64,000 bases of DNA from Gaetbulibacter_A aestuarii (GCF_039537665.1 NZ_BAABAY010000007.1:248001-312000); one strand, 5' to 3'. Shown: positions 15,548 through 25,144, counted from the stretch's first letter. Program-made: numbers and translations. The notes: a model not told the origin generated them from the sequence alone.

Positions 15548-17440
15548 TTAACCTTTCAACCAGGCTTCGCGAATTTCCATTTGATGTGGCGTTACAGTAT
15601 CCATATCTACGATACCGGTGCCCTGAGTGTACGATTTAGTCACTGTGGTTTTTATCTCTACAGGTTCACCATCGCGCTCAAGCATAACTTCTACCTCTTG
15701 ACCTGGTGTCCATCGCGCTACACCATTTAAAATCTCATTAGCATTTTGAAGCGTTATCTGTGTACCATTTATACTTTTAATAACGTCGTTGGGCTCTGCT
15801 CCCGCATCATGCCAAAAACTATTATCACTTACCGCATCCGTAAAGAAAATTTGTCCTGTTTGTCCGCTACCGGCCAATATCAATTCCGATCCGTTTTGGA
15901 TATATCCGGTTTCAACACGACCTTCTCCAATTTTCAAGCCTACTTTAGCTAGATATTGGTTATAATCAATAGGAATATCACCAATTACATGATCATAAAA
16001 GAAAGGCTTTAAAGACGGATAGGTCATGGCAATGATCTCATCAATTAAGGCATCATCTTCAAAAGGTTTGTCTTTACCATATTTCTCAGAAAGCTGTTTC
16101 ATTAATGATAAAATCCCACGCTTACCATCACTTTCATCGCGCATCATGATATCGATACACATACCGATCAAGGCCCCTTTTTGATACACATTCAGGTATT
16201 GATCTTTGTAAGGCGCTTTCAATACATTTTCACTCATTATGGTGAAACTCATAGCATCATCCATTTGCTTTGAATAATTGATTTTATCCATCAATTTCTT
16301 ATAGAATGCGGAATCATCGATCAAGCCCTGATTCACCTGAAATAAATTTGCGAAATATTCCGTTACACCTTCATACATCCATAAATGCTTTGAAAATGTC
16401 GGGTTATTGTAGTTGAAGTATTGAATGTCCTCAGAATGCACTGAAAGCGGGGTTACAATATGAAAAAACTCATGCGAAACCACATCGATCATGCCACTAC
16501 CCAACTCTTCATTAGAATAGGCATCTGGAAATACCACCACTGTAGACGTGTGGTGCTCTAAGGCGCCATAGCCCTTGGCATAGCCATCGGTTCCTTCAGA
16601 CAGGTATAAAAATATATGATATTCCGGTGTTGAATTTATATCCCCTAAAAAGGCTTTTTGAGCCTGCATCATTTTATAAACCGTATTCTTTAAAGAAGCT
16701 GCCGTGTGTTTTCCTGAAGGAGAATATACACTTAAAACAATTTTAATATTCCCCACGTTAAACGCATCAACATCCTGTTTACCATACATCATTGGGTTAT
16801 CGGTAACATCAAAATAGCGATTGGCCAAATAGGTTGTTGTCAACGTTTGTCCGTCTTCACTTGTTTTCTCAGAACTTTCAGGAAGCGCTGAAACGCGTTT
16901 AAAATCGGATGGTGACGTAACTTCAATTTTATACTGGTGATTTTGTAAAGATTCAAAATAGCCTACAAATCCATGTAAATTCAACACAAATTCATCAGGT
17001 TCAATATCTGTTCCGGAAGGAGAAAAAGGCACATCATAACCGATGCCTCCCGTTTTTTCCTGATCGAAGGTATCATTTACCCAATAGGTGATTTTATCCA
17101 GGTTTTTAGCATCAGAGATCGTCCAGGTATTATCATCAACGTGAACAAAGGGCATTTCTTTTCCTGAATAATCAAGCGCTTTGAAATCGTCTATATATTT
17201 TCCAAAATCACTAATGGCGTAGGTTCCCTGTACTACTTTTGGTAATCGAAAAGTAATTGTTTTTTGTGTAAAACGTCCGGGATCGATAGTTACAGGAACT
17301 TTATCGTTGGAAACTTTAGTGAGATTAATTGAAGATTCGATGGGTACAACTGTTGCTAAATCGTTAGTAGTTGATTTGGTAGAATTACAACTTACTACTA
17401 GTAATCCTGCCATAAACAGGGCAAGTATTTTCGCTCTCAT
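15548..17440 (-). CDS. M61 family metallopeptidase lipoprotein with PDZ domain
   Basis: 630 residues. The lipoprotein signal ends with VVSC (C18). An N-terminal beta domain (about 30-240) precedes the gluzincin catalytic domain with H323-E-F-F-H327 and the downstream glutamate in MYEGVTEYF (about E357). A PDZ domain follows near 510-610 (GQIFFTDAVSD, PNDVIKSINGTQI). The family is that of glycyl aminopeptidases; activity on periplasmic peptides is expected. Length and domain order are normal. Confidence 0.92.
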   Translation of the reverse strand: MRAKILALFMAGLLVVSCNSTKSTTNDLATVVPIESSINLTKVSNDKVPVTIDPGRFTQKTITFRLPKVVQGTYAISDFGKYIDDFKALDYSGKEMPFVHVDDNTWTISDAKNLDKITYWVNDTFDQEKTGGIGYDVPFSPSGTDIEPDEFVLNLHGFVGYFESLQNHQYKIEVTSPSDFKRVSALPESSEKTSEDGQTLTTTYLANRYFDVTDNPMMYGKQDVDAFNVGNIKIVLSVYSPSGKHTAASLKNTVYKMMQAQKAFLGDINSTPEYHIFLYLSEGTDGYAKGYGALEHHTSTVVVFPDAYSNEELGSGMIDVVSHEFFHIVTPLSVHSEDIQYFNYNNPTFSKHLWMYEGVTEYFANLFQVNQGLIDDSAFYKKLMDKINYSKQMDDAMSFTIMSENVLKAPYKDQYLNVYQKGALIGMCIDIMMRDESDGKRGILSLMKQLSEKYGKDKPFEDDALIDEIIAMTYPSLKPFFYDHVIGDIPIDYNQYLAKVGLKIGEGRVETGYIQNGSELILAGSGQTGQIFFTDAVSDNSFWHDAGAEPNDVIKSINGTQITLQNANEILNGVARWTPGQEVEVMLERDGEPVEIKTTVTKSYTQGTGIVDMDTVTPHQMEIREAWLKG

Positions 17441-17512
17441 AAAATGGTTTTTATGTTATTTTTAATACGACCTGAAAAATACTACAATGTTACAAGGGGT
17501 GTTCTTAAGGTT

Positions 17513-17540
17513 TTGTTAAATTGAGTATTTCGTATATTCG
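17513..17540 (+). promoter_or_regulatory. Promoter immediately before the GT2 gene
   Basis: TTG (17513-17515), 17 nt, TATATTCG (17533-17540), one base from the TAnnTTTG consensus. The box ends 3 nt before the ATG, so the mRNA would have essentially no leader. Confidence 0.55.
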
Positions 17541-17543
17541 AAA

Positions 17544-18551
17544 ATGCAAAATCCTTTGGTAAGCATCTTAACCCCTTTCAAAAATACAGCGCCTTTTTTA
17601 AAAGCCTGTTTAGAATCCATTATTAATCAAACTTATGAGCATTGGGAATTGCTTATTGTAGACGATCATTCTTCAGATACCAGTTACGAGGTCGTAGAAG
17701 CATTTGCAAAAAAAGATTCGCGAATAAAACTTTTTAAAAATACTGGGAACGGTATTATTGAAGCGCTTCGGATTGCCTTTAAAAACAGTCAGGGAGACAT
17801 GATAACCCGCATGGATAGTGATGATATCATGACACCGGAAAAGCTTGAAGTTCTTATAAATAATTTGATCCAGGCCGGACCAGGAAACATTGCCGTGGGG
17901 CAAGTGAAGTACTTTGCTGAAAATGGGGTGAAACCCGGTTATAAACGTTATGAAAATTGGCTAAACCAATTAACTCAAAATGGTGATAATTTTTCTGAAA
18001 TTTATAAAGAATGTGTGATTCCATCTCCAAATTGGATGGCATATCGAGGTGATCTTATAAAAGCCGGAGCCTTTGACCATTATGATTATCCCGAAGATTA
18101 CGATCTCACCTTTCGGTTTTATAAAGCCGGTTATAACTGTATTCCCTGCAATACGGTATTACATTTATGGCGCGATTACAGTAGCCGAACGTCAAGAACA
18201 CATGTGCACTATGCCCAAAATTATTTTTTGAATATTAAGATGAAATATTTTCTGGATATTGATCATGATCCAAATAAAAATCTGGTGATCTGGGGTGCCG
18301 GTTATAAGGGTAAAAAAATTGCCAAACACCTTCTTAAAGAAAAGGTCCCTTTTGATTGGGTTTGCGATAACCCCAAAAAGATCGGAAAGACCATTTATGG
18401 AAAAACAATGAAATCATTTGAAGCTTTAAAAAGTATTGAAAATGCACAAAGTATTATAACAGTTGCTAATACTAAAGCACAAAAACAAATTAGAAATTAT
18501 TTGAATGCCTTAGAACTAAAGCCAGTTGAAGATTATATTTTCGTGTGTTAA
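17544..18551 (+). CDS. Family 2 glycosyltransferase with C-terminal Rossmann-like domain
   Basis: 335 residues, no membrane segment. The GT-A domain (about 1-235) has LVSILTPFKN at the start and the metal-binding DSDD at 91-94. The C-terminal part (about 245-335) begins with LVIWGAGYKGKKIAKHL, a dinucleotide-binding-like loop, and continues with an alternating beta/alpha pattern similar to CoA-binding or sugar-modifying domains. The acceptor and donor sugars are unknown, and no other glycan genes are adjacent. It stands alone between the M61 peptidase and BatA-type genes, each with its own promoter signal. Confidence 0.85.
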   Translation: MQNPLVSILTPFKNTAPFLKACLESIINQTYEHWELLIVDDHSSDTSYEVVEAFAKKDSRIKLFKNTGNGIIEALRIAFKNSQGDMITRMDSDDIMTPEKLEVLINNLIQAGPGNIAVGQVKYFAENGVKPGYKRYENWLNQLTQNGDNFSEIYKECVIPSPNWMAYRGDLIKAGAFDHYDYPEDYDLTFRFYKAGYNCIPCNTVLHLWRDYSSRTSRTHVHYAQNYFLNIKMKYFLDIDHDPNKNLVIWGAGYKGKKIAKHLLKEKVPFDWVCDNPKKIGKTIYGKTMKSFEALKSIENAQSIITVANTKAQKQIRNYLNALELKPVEDYIFVC

Positions 18552-18561
18552 TACCACAAAA

Positions 18562-18595
18562 TTGAAATAAATGTCGATTTCATTTTCTATATTTG
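18562..18595 (+). promoter_or_regulatory. Promoter for the BatA-type gene
   Basis: TATATTTG (18588-18595) is an exact -7 match 16 nt before the ATG. TTG at 18562-18564 gives a long spacer of 23 nt. Confidence 0.55.
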
Positions 18596-18611
18596 ACAAA
18601 TCTAAAAAGCG

Positions 18612-20537
18612 ATGCAGTTTAAACACCCGGAACTTCTTTACGCCCTATTTTTACTGCTCATCCCGATAATTATTCATTTATTTCAACTTCGAAGATTTAA
18701 AAAAGAACAATTTACGAATGTCGCTTTATTAAAAAAAGCGACCCTTCAAACCCGAAAGAGCTCACAAATAAAAAAATGGTTGATCCTGGCCACAAGACTT
18801 CTGGCCCTTGCGGCTCTAATTTTAGCATTCGCACAACCGTTTACGAGTCCTCAAAGTGGTGCTAAAAAACGAGTAGAAACGGTTATTTATCTTGATAATT
18901 CTTTTAGCATGCAGGCCCAGGGTACCAAAGGTCCGCTTCTTAAAAGAGCCATCCAGGAATTAGTGGCAACTATTCCTGAAGACAGTAAAATATCTTTGAT
19001 CACGAATAATGAAATTTACCGAAATACAAGCATCAAAGCCATTAAAAATGATTTACTGGAACTCGACTATACCGGAAGCTCACTAAGCACAAACGAGGCC
19101 TTATTAAAAGCAAAAACACTATTTACAAACAATTCGAGTAGTATTAAAAACCTTGTTTTTATCTCAGATTTTCAGGATAATGATAATGATTTCCAATTTA
19201 TTGAAGATAAAACCTTAAAGCTGTTTCCCATTCAGTTACAACCTGAAAGCCGTAACAATATCGCCATTGACAGTGCTTTTATTGAAAAAGAAAATTCAGG
19301 CAACCTTTCCTTGCACGTCCGGTTAACCGATTTTGATAAATCTGGAAATACGGTGCCTATTTCTCTGTTTGATCAAGGAAACTTAATTGCAAAAACAGCG
19401 GTTGAAATGAATGAGACTTCGGAAGCTATTTTTACACTTCCGGATAACCAACCAATTCAGGGTAGATTATCCATTGATGACAATAGCTTGCAGTTCGATA
19501 ATACCTTGTACTTCAATATCAATAAACCTCCGAAAATTAACGTACTTGCTATTAATGGAGCATCAGATTCATTTTTAAAACGGATCTACACACCTGATGA
19601 ATTCAATTTTAGTTCTACTTCAGAATCTCAATTAGATTATAGCCTTCTGGACGCCCAAAACCTCATCGTTCTTAATGAATTGCAAGCGTTGCCGGTTGCC
19701 TTAGCTTCAGCTTTAAAAAGTTTTCTGGAACGCGGTGGTGCATTAACCATCATTCCCTCAAATAATACGGAAATTAAAAGTTATAATTCCTTTTTAACTA
19801 CATACGGTCTGGCGCTTAACTCTTTTAATAATTCTGAAAAGCGCATAACGAAAATCAATTATAGTCATCCGCTGTTCAGAAAAGGAGTTTTTGAAAAACA
19901 AGTTACTAATTTTCAATACCCCAGGGTGAATGAATATTATGAACTGTCTCGTTCACAGGGAGCTTCTGCCTTAGAATTTGAAGATCTAAAGCCATTTCTA
20001 ATAGATTCAAATAAACTTTTCTTGCTCACAGCGCCTCTGAACGAAGCCAATTCAAATTTTAAAAATTCACCACTCATTGTGCCAACGTTTTATAATATGG
20101 CCAAATATGGGTTAGATATCCCCAGCCTTTATATGATCATCGGTCAGCCTAATCGTTTCGATGTCAAAGTAAAATTGGGTCAAGATGATATATTATCTAT
20201 GGAAAATAAAGGTCATTCTTATATACCTCAACAACAATATTTCAATACCAAAGTACGTATTCAGGCAGATAACATTCCGGATATAGCTGGAATTTATGCT
20301 ATAAAAAATAAAGAAGAAACTCTGGAATATGTTAGCTTCAATTACGATAGATCTGAAAGCAGAATGAATTACATTGATATTTCAAGCCTTAAAGGGAGCT
20401 TTGTAAGCAATTCCATTGAACAGATTTTCGATACGATAAAAAGTGAGACAAAAATTAATGCCTTATGGAAATGGTTTGTTATTTTTGCAGCAGCACTTTT
20501 GATAATTGAAATGGCCATCTTAAAATATTTTAAATGA
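18612..20537 (+). CDS. BatA-domain / von Willebrand A-like membrane protein
   Basis: 641 residues. The N-terminus (LLYALFLLLIPIIIHLFQLRRFK cut by two membrane segments at about 8-25 and 57-76) is the TIGR02226 double-membrane region. A vWA-like domain starts at ETVIYLDNSFSM with the MIDAS-type D95-x-S97-x-S99. A long periplasmic region follows, and a final membrane helix lies near 618-637. In Bacteroidota such proteins occur in aerotolerance-type (Bat) clusters and also alone, as here. The gene overlaps the dihydroorotase-like gene by 4 nt, so the two are coupled. Function is not known. Confidence 0.82.
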   Translation: MQFKHPELLYALFLLLIPIIIHLFQLRRFKKEQFTNVALLKKATLQTRKSSQIKKWLILATRLLALAALILAFAQPFTSPQSGAKKRVETVIYLDNSFSMQAQGTKGPLLKRAIQELVATIPEDSKISLITNNEIYRNTSIKAIKNDLLELDYTGSSLSTNEALLKAKTLFTNNSSSIKNLVFISDFQDNDNDFQFIEDKTLKLFPIQLQPESRNNIAIDSAFIEKENSGNLSLHVRLTDFDKSGNTVPISLFDQGNLIAKTAVEMNETSEAIFTLPDNQPIQGRLSIDDNSLQFDNTLYFNINKPPKINVLAINGASDSFLKRIYTPDEFNFSSTSESQLDYSLLDAQNLIVLNELQALPVALASALKSFLERGGALTIIPSNNTEIKSYNSFLTTYGLALNSFNNSEKRITKINYSHPLFRKGVFEKQVTNFQYPRVNEYYELSRSQGASALEFEDLKPFLIDSNKLFLLTAPLNEANSNFKNSPLIVPTFYNMAKYGLDIPSLYMIIGQPNRFDVKVKLGQDDILSMENKGHSYIPQQQYFNTKVRIQADNIPDIAGIYAIKNKEETLEYVSFNYDRSESRMNYIDISSLKGSFVSNSIEQIFDTIKSETKINALWKWFVIFAAALLIIEMAILKYFK

Positions 20538-21793
20538 ATATCCTTCTCAAAGCCGCCACCATTATAGATCCAGAAAGTGAGTTTCACAATACAACTCAAG
20601 ATGTTTTAATCGAAAATGGTGTCATTACGAAGATTGCCTCCTCCATAACTAATTCAAAAAAGTATCAGGAAATAACGCTGGATAAGCTGCACATCTCACG
20701 AGGGTGGTTTGATAGTAGTGTCTGTTTTGGTGAACCGGGATACGAAGAGCGCGAAACTATTGCTAATGGTTTAAAGACTGCTGCGAGCTCAGGTTTTACT
20801 GCAGTGGGCTTAAACCCGAATACACATCCGGTAATTGATACGAGTTCAGATATTGCGTTTGTTGTATCAAAAGCAAAAAACCATGCTGTAAACCTGGTTC
20901 CGCTAGGGGCATTAACTACAAAAAGTGAGGGTAAAGATCTGGCCGAACTTTTCGACATGCACTCTGCAGGAGCCGTTGCCTTTTACGATTATAAAAAAGC
21001 TGTTAGTAATCCGAATCTCTTAAAGATCGCCTTGCAATACGCGAGTAATTTTGATGGTTTGGTTTGTTCGTTTCCTCAGGAAGATCAAATAGCCGGACAA
21101 GGGGTAATGAATGAAAACGAAACAAGCACTCGCCTGGGATTAAAAGGAAATCCTGCGTTAGCAGAGGCTCTTCATGTTAGTCGTGATTTATTTATCCTGG
21201 AATATACCGGAGGTAAATTACACATTCCAACCGTTTCAACAAAAGCCGCATTAGATCGGATCCGCGAAGCGAAAAAGAAAAAATTGGATGTGAGCTGTAG
21301 TGTCGCGATTCATAATTTATATTTCACAGATAAATCGTTGGCGGATTACAATACCAATTTTAAAGTACTTCCTCCCTTACGGACAAGAACTGATGTAGAA
21401 GCGTTGATTGAAGGTTTAAAAGATGGCACCATAGATATGGTAACTAGTGACCATAACCCGATGGATATAGAGCAGAAAAAAATTGAATTTGATCATGCTG
21501 CATACGGTACTCTTGGGCTAGAAAGTGCATTTGGTGCTCTTCAAAAACTTTTAACGCTTAATAAATCCATCCAATTACTAACCAGTGGAAAGGCGCGTTT
21601 TGGATTAAAAAATTCGCCAATAGCCGTTGGTAACAAAGCAGACATTACGCTTTTCAATCCGGATTATAAATATACGTTTACCAAAGGAAACATTCTTTCA
21701 AAATCGAAGAATGCTATATTTGAAAATGAAACACTTAAAGGACAGGTATACGGTATTATTTCAAATAGCACCTTGTCTTTAAACAAAAAATAA
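20534..21793 (+). CDS. Dihydroorotase-like protein lacking the catalytic metal ligands
   Basis: 419 residues with the full amidohydrolase fold of class I dihydroorotase: GEPGYEERETI (66-76), STKAALDRIREAK, NFKVLPPLR, TIDMVTSDHNP. The metal site is missing. The D-x-H-x-H motif reads D60-S-S-V-C64, the AHCE histidine position is in CSFPQE (178-183), and the CHVST histidine position reads PTVST (T233); only D306 of SDHNP survives. It resembles the non-catalytic dihydroorotase homologues that assemble with aspartate transcarbamoylase in some bacteria. It should not be taken as the cell's only PyrC. ATGA overlap with the BatA-type gene before it; the next gene follows after 1 nt. Confidence 0.85.
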   Translation: MNILLKAATIIDPESEFHNTTQDVLIENGVITKIASSITNSKKYQEITLDKLHISRGWFDSSVCFGEPGYEERETIANGLKTAASSGFTAVGLNPNTHPVIDTSSDIAFVVSKAKNHAVNLVPLGALTTKSEGKDLAELFDMHSAGAVAFYDYKKAVSNPNLLKIALQYASNFDGLVCSFPQEDQIAGQGVMNENETSTRLGLKGNPALAEALHVSRDLFILEYTGGKLHIPTVSTKAALDRIREAKKKKLDVSCSVAIHNLYFTDKSLADYNTNFKVLPPLRTRTDVEALIEGLKDGTIDMVTSDHNPMDIEQKKIEFDHAAYGTLGLESAFGALQKLLTLNKSIQLLTSGKARFGLKNSPIAVGNKADITLFNPDYKYTFTKGNILSKSKNAIFENETLKGQVYGIISNSTLSLNKK

Positions 21794-21794
21794 C

Positions 21795-22133
21795 ATGACG
21801 ACTCAAGATATCGAAAAAGGAAAAACTTACGCCATTGTTAGCTATTTAACTATTTTCGGTGTAATAATAGCCTATTTCATGAATAATGAACCTGAAAATA
21901 AAAGTGACTTCACGAGCTTTCATATTCGGCAATCACTGGGACTTTGGTTAACCTTTTTTGCGCTGGGCTACATTGTTGGAAATTTTAATAGCTGGTATGT
22001 TTCCTCAGGATTCTATCTATTTTTTGCGATACTTTTCATCTACGGATTTGGTAGTGCTTTAGCCAAAAAAGCCAATGCTGTCCCGATTCTTGGTCCTTTT
22101 TATCAAAAATTATTTGCAAATCTAGGTAAATAA
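21795..22133 (+). CDS. Small multi-pass membrane protein (DUF4870-like)
   Basis: 112 residues with three or four hydrophobic segments (about 12-28, 48-65, 70-85 and 95-105). The FTSFHIRQSLGLWL stretch between the first two resembles the DUF4870/YtpI-type pattern in which an FH.RQ motif precedes a membrane helix. Function unknown. It starts 2 nt after the dihydroorotase-like gene's stop and its own stop shares one base with the esterase start (TAATG), so all are on one transcript. Confidence 0.75.
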   Translation: MTTQDIEKGKTYAIVSYLTIFGVIIAYFMNNEPENKSDFTSFHIRQSLGLWLTFFALGYIVGNFNSWYVSSGFYLFFAILFIYGFGSALAKKANAVPILGPFYQKLFANLGK

Positions 22134-22789
22134 TGATGTCTGATTCCTTATCCCTTTATCATATAACAAGACCTTCTTCTTTAAAGGAAAATGCGCCTTT
22201 ACTGATCATGTTTCACGGTTACGGAAGCGATGAAAACGATCTGTTTTCCTTCGCCAGCGAATTGCCTGATTCTTTGTTTATTATTTCAGTTCGGGCACCT
22301 TATCAAATGCAACCTTTCGGGAATGCCTGGTATGCTATTAACTTTGATGCGGAAAAAGGTAAATGGAGCGATAACGATCAAGCGAAAGACTCAAGAGACC
22401 TGATTAGTACCTTTATCGATGAAGCGATAGACGCCTACCCCGTTGATAAAAGTAATGTAACCTTATTAGGGTTTAGCCAGGGCACCATTCTGAGTTATGC
22501 CGTGGCACTTACCTACCCTGAAAAAGTAAAAAACGTAATTGCTTTAAGTGGTTATATTAACCGGGATATTTTAGACGGTAATTTGGAAGGCAGAAACTAT
22601 AGTCATTTGGATTTTTTCTGTTCACACGGCAGTGTAGATCAAGTCATTCCTGTGGATTGGGCACGACGCACGCCTGCCTTTTTGAATGAGTTAAATATTA
22701 AGCACGTTTACAAAGAATATCCCGTTGGTCATGGTGTTGCTCCACAGAATTTTTTCGATCTAAAGGCCTGGCTTAGCGATAGACTCTAA
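22133..22789 (+). CDS. Alpha/beta hydrolase, phospholipase/carboxylesterase family
   Basis: 218 residues, no signal peptide, cytosolic. HGYGSDENDL (28-37) is the oxyanion region; the catalytic triad is S115 in GFSQG, D169 in HGSVDQVIP and H200 in VGHGVAP, the arrangement of the YpfH/APT1 carboxylesterase family. The substrate is probably a small ester or thioester. The start is MMSDSL at 22133, or ATG at 22136; both are possible. Last gene of the BatA-type / dihydroorotase-like / DUF4870-like operon, closed by the terminator at 22808. Confidence 0.88.
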   Translation: MMSDSLSLYHITRPSSLKENAPLLIMFHGYGSDENDLFSFASELPDSLFIISVRAPYQMQPFGNAWYAINFDAEKGKWSDNDQAKDSRDLISTFIDEAIDAYPVDKSNVTLLGFSQGTILSYAVALTYPEKVKNVIALSGYINRDILDGNLEGRNYSHLDFFCSHGSVDQVIPVDWARRTPAFLNELNIKHVYKEYPVGHGVAPQNFFDLKAWLSDRL

Positions 22790-22807
22790 AAATCTATTTT
22801 AAAAAGA

Positions 22808-22842
22808 AAACCTCTAACAATCGCATAAATCATTAGAGGTTT
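22808..22842. terminator. Terminator between the convergent esterase and response-regulator genes
   Basis: 10-bp stem, AAACCTCTAA (22808-22817) and TTAGAGGTTT (22833-22842), with a 15-nt loop and an A-rich left side. It can serve both strands. Confidence 0.7.
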
Positions 22843-22862
22843 AGGTTTTATTCAGGTAAAAT

Positions 22863-23567
22863 TTATTCGTTAACTACAAGTCGGAATCCTTCGCCATGTA
22901 TATTAAGGATCTCCACTTTATCATCAGGTTTTAAATACTTACGCAGTTTGGCAATATAAACATCCATACTTCGTGAAGTAAAATAATTATCATCACGCCA
23001 GATTTTAGTTAAGGCAAGTTCACGTGGCATCAAATCATTTTCATGAAGCGCCAATAATCTTAATAACTCATTTTCCTTAGGTGAAAGTTTTACAGGTTCT
23101 CCACCATCGAAACTTAAGAAACGTAATTTTGAGTTTAGATCGAATTTTCCAATTTTAAACTGGAATTGCTTACTATCAGAGATTGATTCTGTTGCCTTAC
23201 GCTGCATAATCGCTTTGATCTTCATCAACAACACTTCACTATCAAAAGGCTTGTTCAGGTAATCATCAGCGCCTACCTTATAGCCTTTTAAAACATCCTC
23301 TTTCATTGTTTTTGCTGTCAAGAATACAATAGGAACGTCACTGTTTTTATCTCTGATTTCTTTAGCTAATGTAAATCCGTCCTTATATGGCATCATCACA
23401 TCCAATATGCATAAATCAAAATCATCTTTTTTGAATTTTTCAAAACCTTCCATCCCATTTTTAGCATGCGTAACTTCATAGTCATTCATGATCAAATAGT
23501 CTTTAAGGACGGTTCCAAAATTAGGATCGTCTTCTACTAGTAAAATTCTTTTCTTTTGCTCTTCCAT
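22863..23567 (-). CDS. OmpR-family response regulator (RprY-like)
   Basis: 234 residues. Receiver domain 7-120 with acidic pocket E12-D13-D14 and phospho-acceptor D56 in LCILDVMMP, followed by the FLTAK switch and KPFD lysine. The C-terminal winged helix (about 140-232) has the OmpR pattern (SPKENELLRLLALHEN). It binds DNA when phosphorylated by the kinase encoded 2 bp upstream. Similar to the RprXY pair of Bacteroidota. Target genes are not visible. Confidence 0.93.
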   Translation of the reverse strand: MEEQKKRILLVEDDPNFGTVLKDYLIMNDYEVTHAKNGMEGFEKFKKDDFDLCILDVMMPYKDGFTLAKEIRDKNSDVPIVFLTAKTMKEDVLKGYKVGADDYLNKPFDSEVLLMKIKAIMQRKATESISDSKQFQFKIGKFDLNSKLRFLSFDGGEPVKLSPKENELLRLLALHENDLMPRELALTKIWRDDNYFTSRSMDVYIAKLRKYLKPDDKVEILNIHGEGFRLVVNE

Positions 23568-23569
23568 AG

Positions 23570-25144
23570 TTATGATATTAGAGGAAGTCTAATAGTAAAG
23601 ATACTTCCCTTGTCTTTTTCACTTTCAACAGATACATAACCCTGATGGTCATCAACAATGCGTTTTACATAGGCTAAACCTAAGCCATGACCTTTAACAT
23701 TATGTATATTTCCGGTATGTTCTCGATAAAATTTTTCGAACACCCTTTTGGCAGCGGCTTTACTCATGCCACTACCCTGATCTTTTATTTTTAATAAAAT
23801 ATTAGTTCCAACATTTTCCGTGTAAACATCAATTTTCGGAGCGTTGGGTGAATATTTAATAGCGTTGTCGAGTATGTTTACAATCACATTTGTAAAATGA
23901 GTTTCATTTGCTAAAACCGTACATTGCTCGGCATCAAAATGTGTTTTAATATAGCCTTTCCGGTCTTCTACAATCAACTCAACATGCGTAATAGCGTCAT
24001 AAATTAAGTCGTGCAACTCTACTCTATCCTTACTAATATTAAGTTCGTTCTTTTCTAATTTAGATATCCGAAGTACATTTTCAACTTGAGCATGCATGCG
24101 CTTATTCTCTTCCTTGATCATGTTCAAATAACGCATGACTTTGTCCTTATCTTCTATAATTTTTGGATTTCGAATAGAATCCAAAGCAAGATTTATAGTT
24201 GCTATTGGTGTTTTGAACTCGTGCGTCATGTTGTTAATAAAATCCGTTTTGATCTCGGATATTTTCCGTTGTTTTACCAACTGATAAAGAGCGCTTGAGT
24301 AGGCAATGATTATAATGGATGTAAAAATAACAGACATTAAAATCATTCCTATGATACTCGATAGTATAAATTTACTATCATCAGGGAAATTTACCAAAAG
24401 TTTATATGGACTTCCGTCGTTTTGATTTTGAAAAATAGGTACGGAAAAAGTCGAAGCTTTATCATATTCAAAGTCATCACTCTGCACTTTGGTAGCCAGA
24501 TCATTACCATAAATGGCAAATTGAAAGTCGATATCTATACCAAGATCATGAAGCTTTTTTTGCAACAGATTCTTAATTTCATTTTCAGAAACACGCTTTC
24601 TTATTGGTTGCCTTGGAGCCAGATCTTTATAAACATCTTCAAATAAAATTTCGTCTGTGCTTGAAATTTTATCAAGTAGCAATAGTTTCTGTTGTGTGCT
24701 TAAATCCGCATCACCTTTTTTATTGCTAATGTCCTTGTAAACTTTGGTTTCCCTATCGTTGTAAACACGTTTTACACTTAGGGTATCTAAACCGATGTCA
24801 AAGAGCGGTGAGCTAAACTTATAGTTTTCCTCCAAATTCCCCAAGCGATACACAACGGTTTCCTTGGAGTCTTGATTCTCCTGAACAACATAAAGATTTC
24901 TGATGGAAGCTGTATCAACCACAGCATTATTAGAAATCAGATCCTGCAATTTGTATACATATTCCGAATATTCCCGTTTTTGAATCGTATTCGAAACATA
25001 ATACAAAGCCGTTTTCACATTGTCAGTGAAACGATCTTTTTCGTTCTTAACCGAGTTGTTAATATAATAAGCTTGAATAGAAATAATTCCTATCAAAGAC
25101 AAACTCATTAAAACAATCAATAAGAAGAATTTGCGTTTGCTCAT
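23570..25144 (-). CDS. Membrane sensor histidine kinase (RprX-like)
   Basis: 524 residues. Membrane helices at about 6-26 and 259-283 bracket a 230-residue periplasmic sensor region with no motif I recognise. Then comes HisKA with H308 in NMTHEFKTP, and HATPase with NVILDNAIKYS, KDQGSGMS and GHGLGLAYV. No HAMP domain is evident: the second helix runs almost directly into the dimerisation helix. It phosphorylates the downstream response regulator. The minus strand reads TAATTTTG four bases before the ATG, suggesting a leaderless transcript separate from coaE, 76 bp upstream. Confidence 0.93.
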   Translation of the reverse strand: MSKRKFFLLIVLMSLSLIGIISIQAYYINNSVKNEKDRFTDNVKTALYYVSNTIQKREYSEYVYKLQDLISNNAVVDTASIRNLYVVQENQDSKETVVYRLGNLEENYKFSSPLFDIGLDTLSVKRVYNDRETKVYKDISNKKGDADLSTQQKLLLLDKISSTDEILFEDVYKDLAPRQPIRKRVSENEIKNLLQKKLHDLGIDIDFQFAIYGNDLATKVQSDDFEYDKASTFSVPIFQNQNDGSPYKLLVNFPDDSKFILSSIIGMILMSVIFTSIIIIAYSSALYQLVKQRKISEIKTDFINNMTHEFKTPIATINLALDSIRNPKIIEDKDKVMRYLNMIKEENKRMHAQVENVLRISKLEKNELNISKDRVELHDLIYDAITHVELIVEDRKGYIKTHFDAEQCTVLANETHFTNVIVNILDNAIKYSPNAPKIDVYTENVGTNILLKIKDQGSGMSKAAAKRVFEKFYREHTGNIHNVKGHGLGLAYVKRIVDDHQGYVSVESEKDKGSIFTIRLPLIS

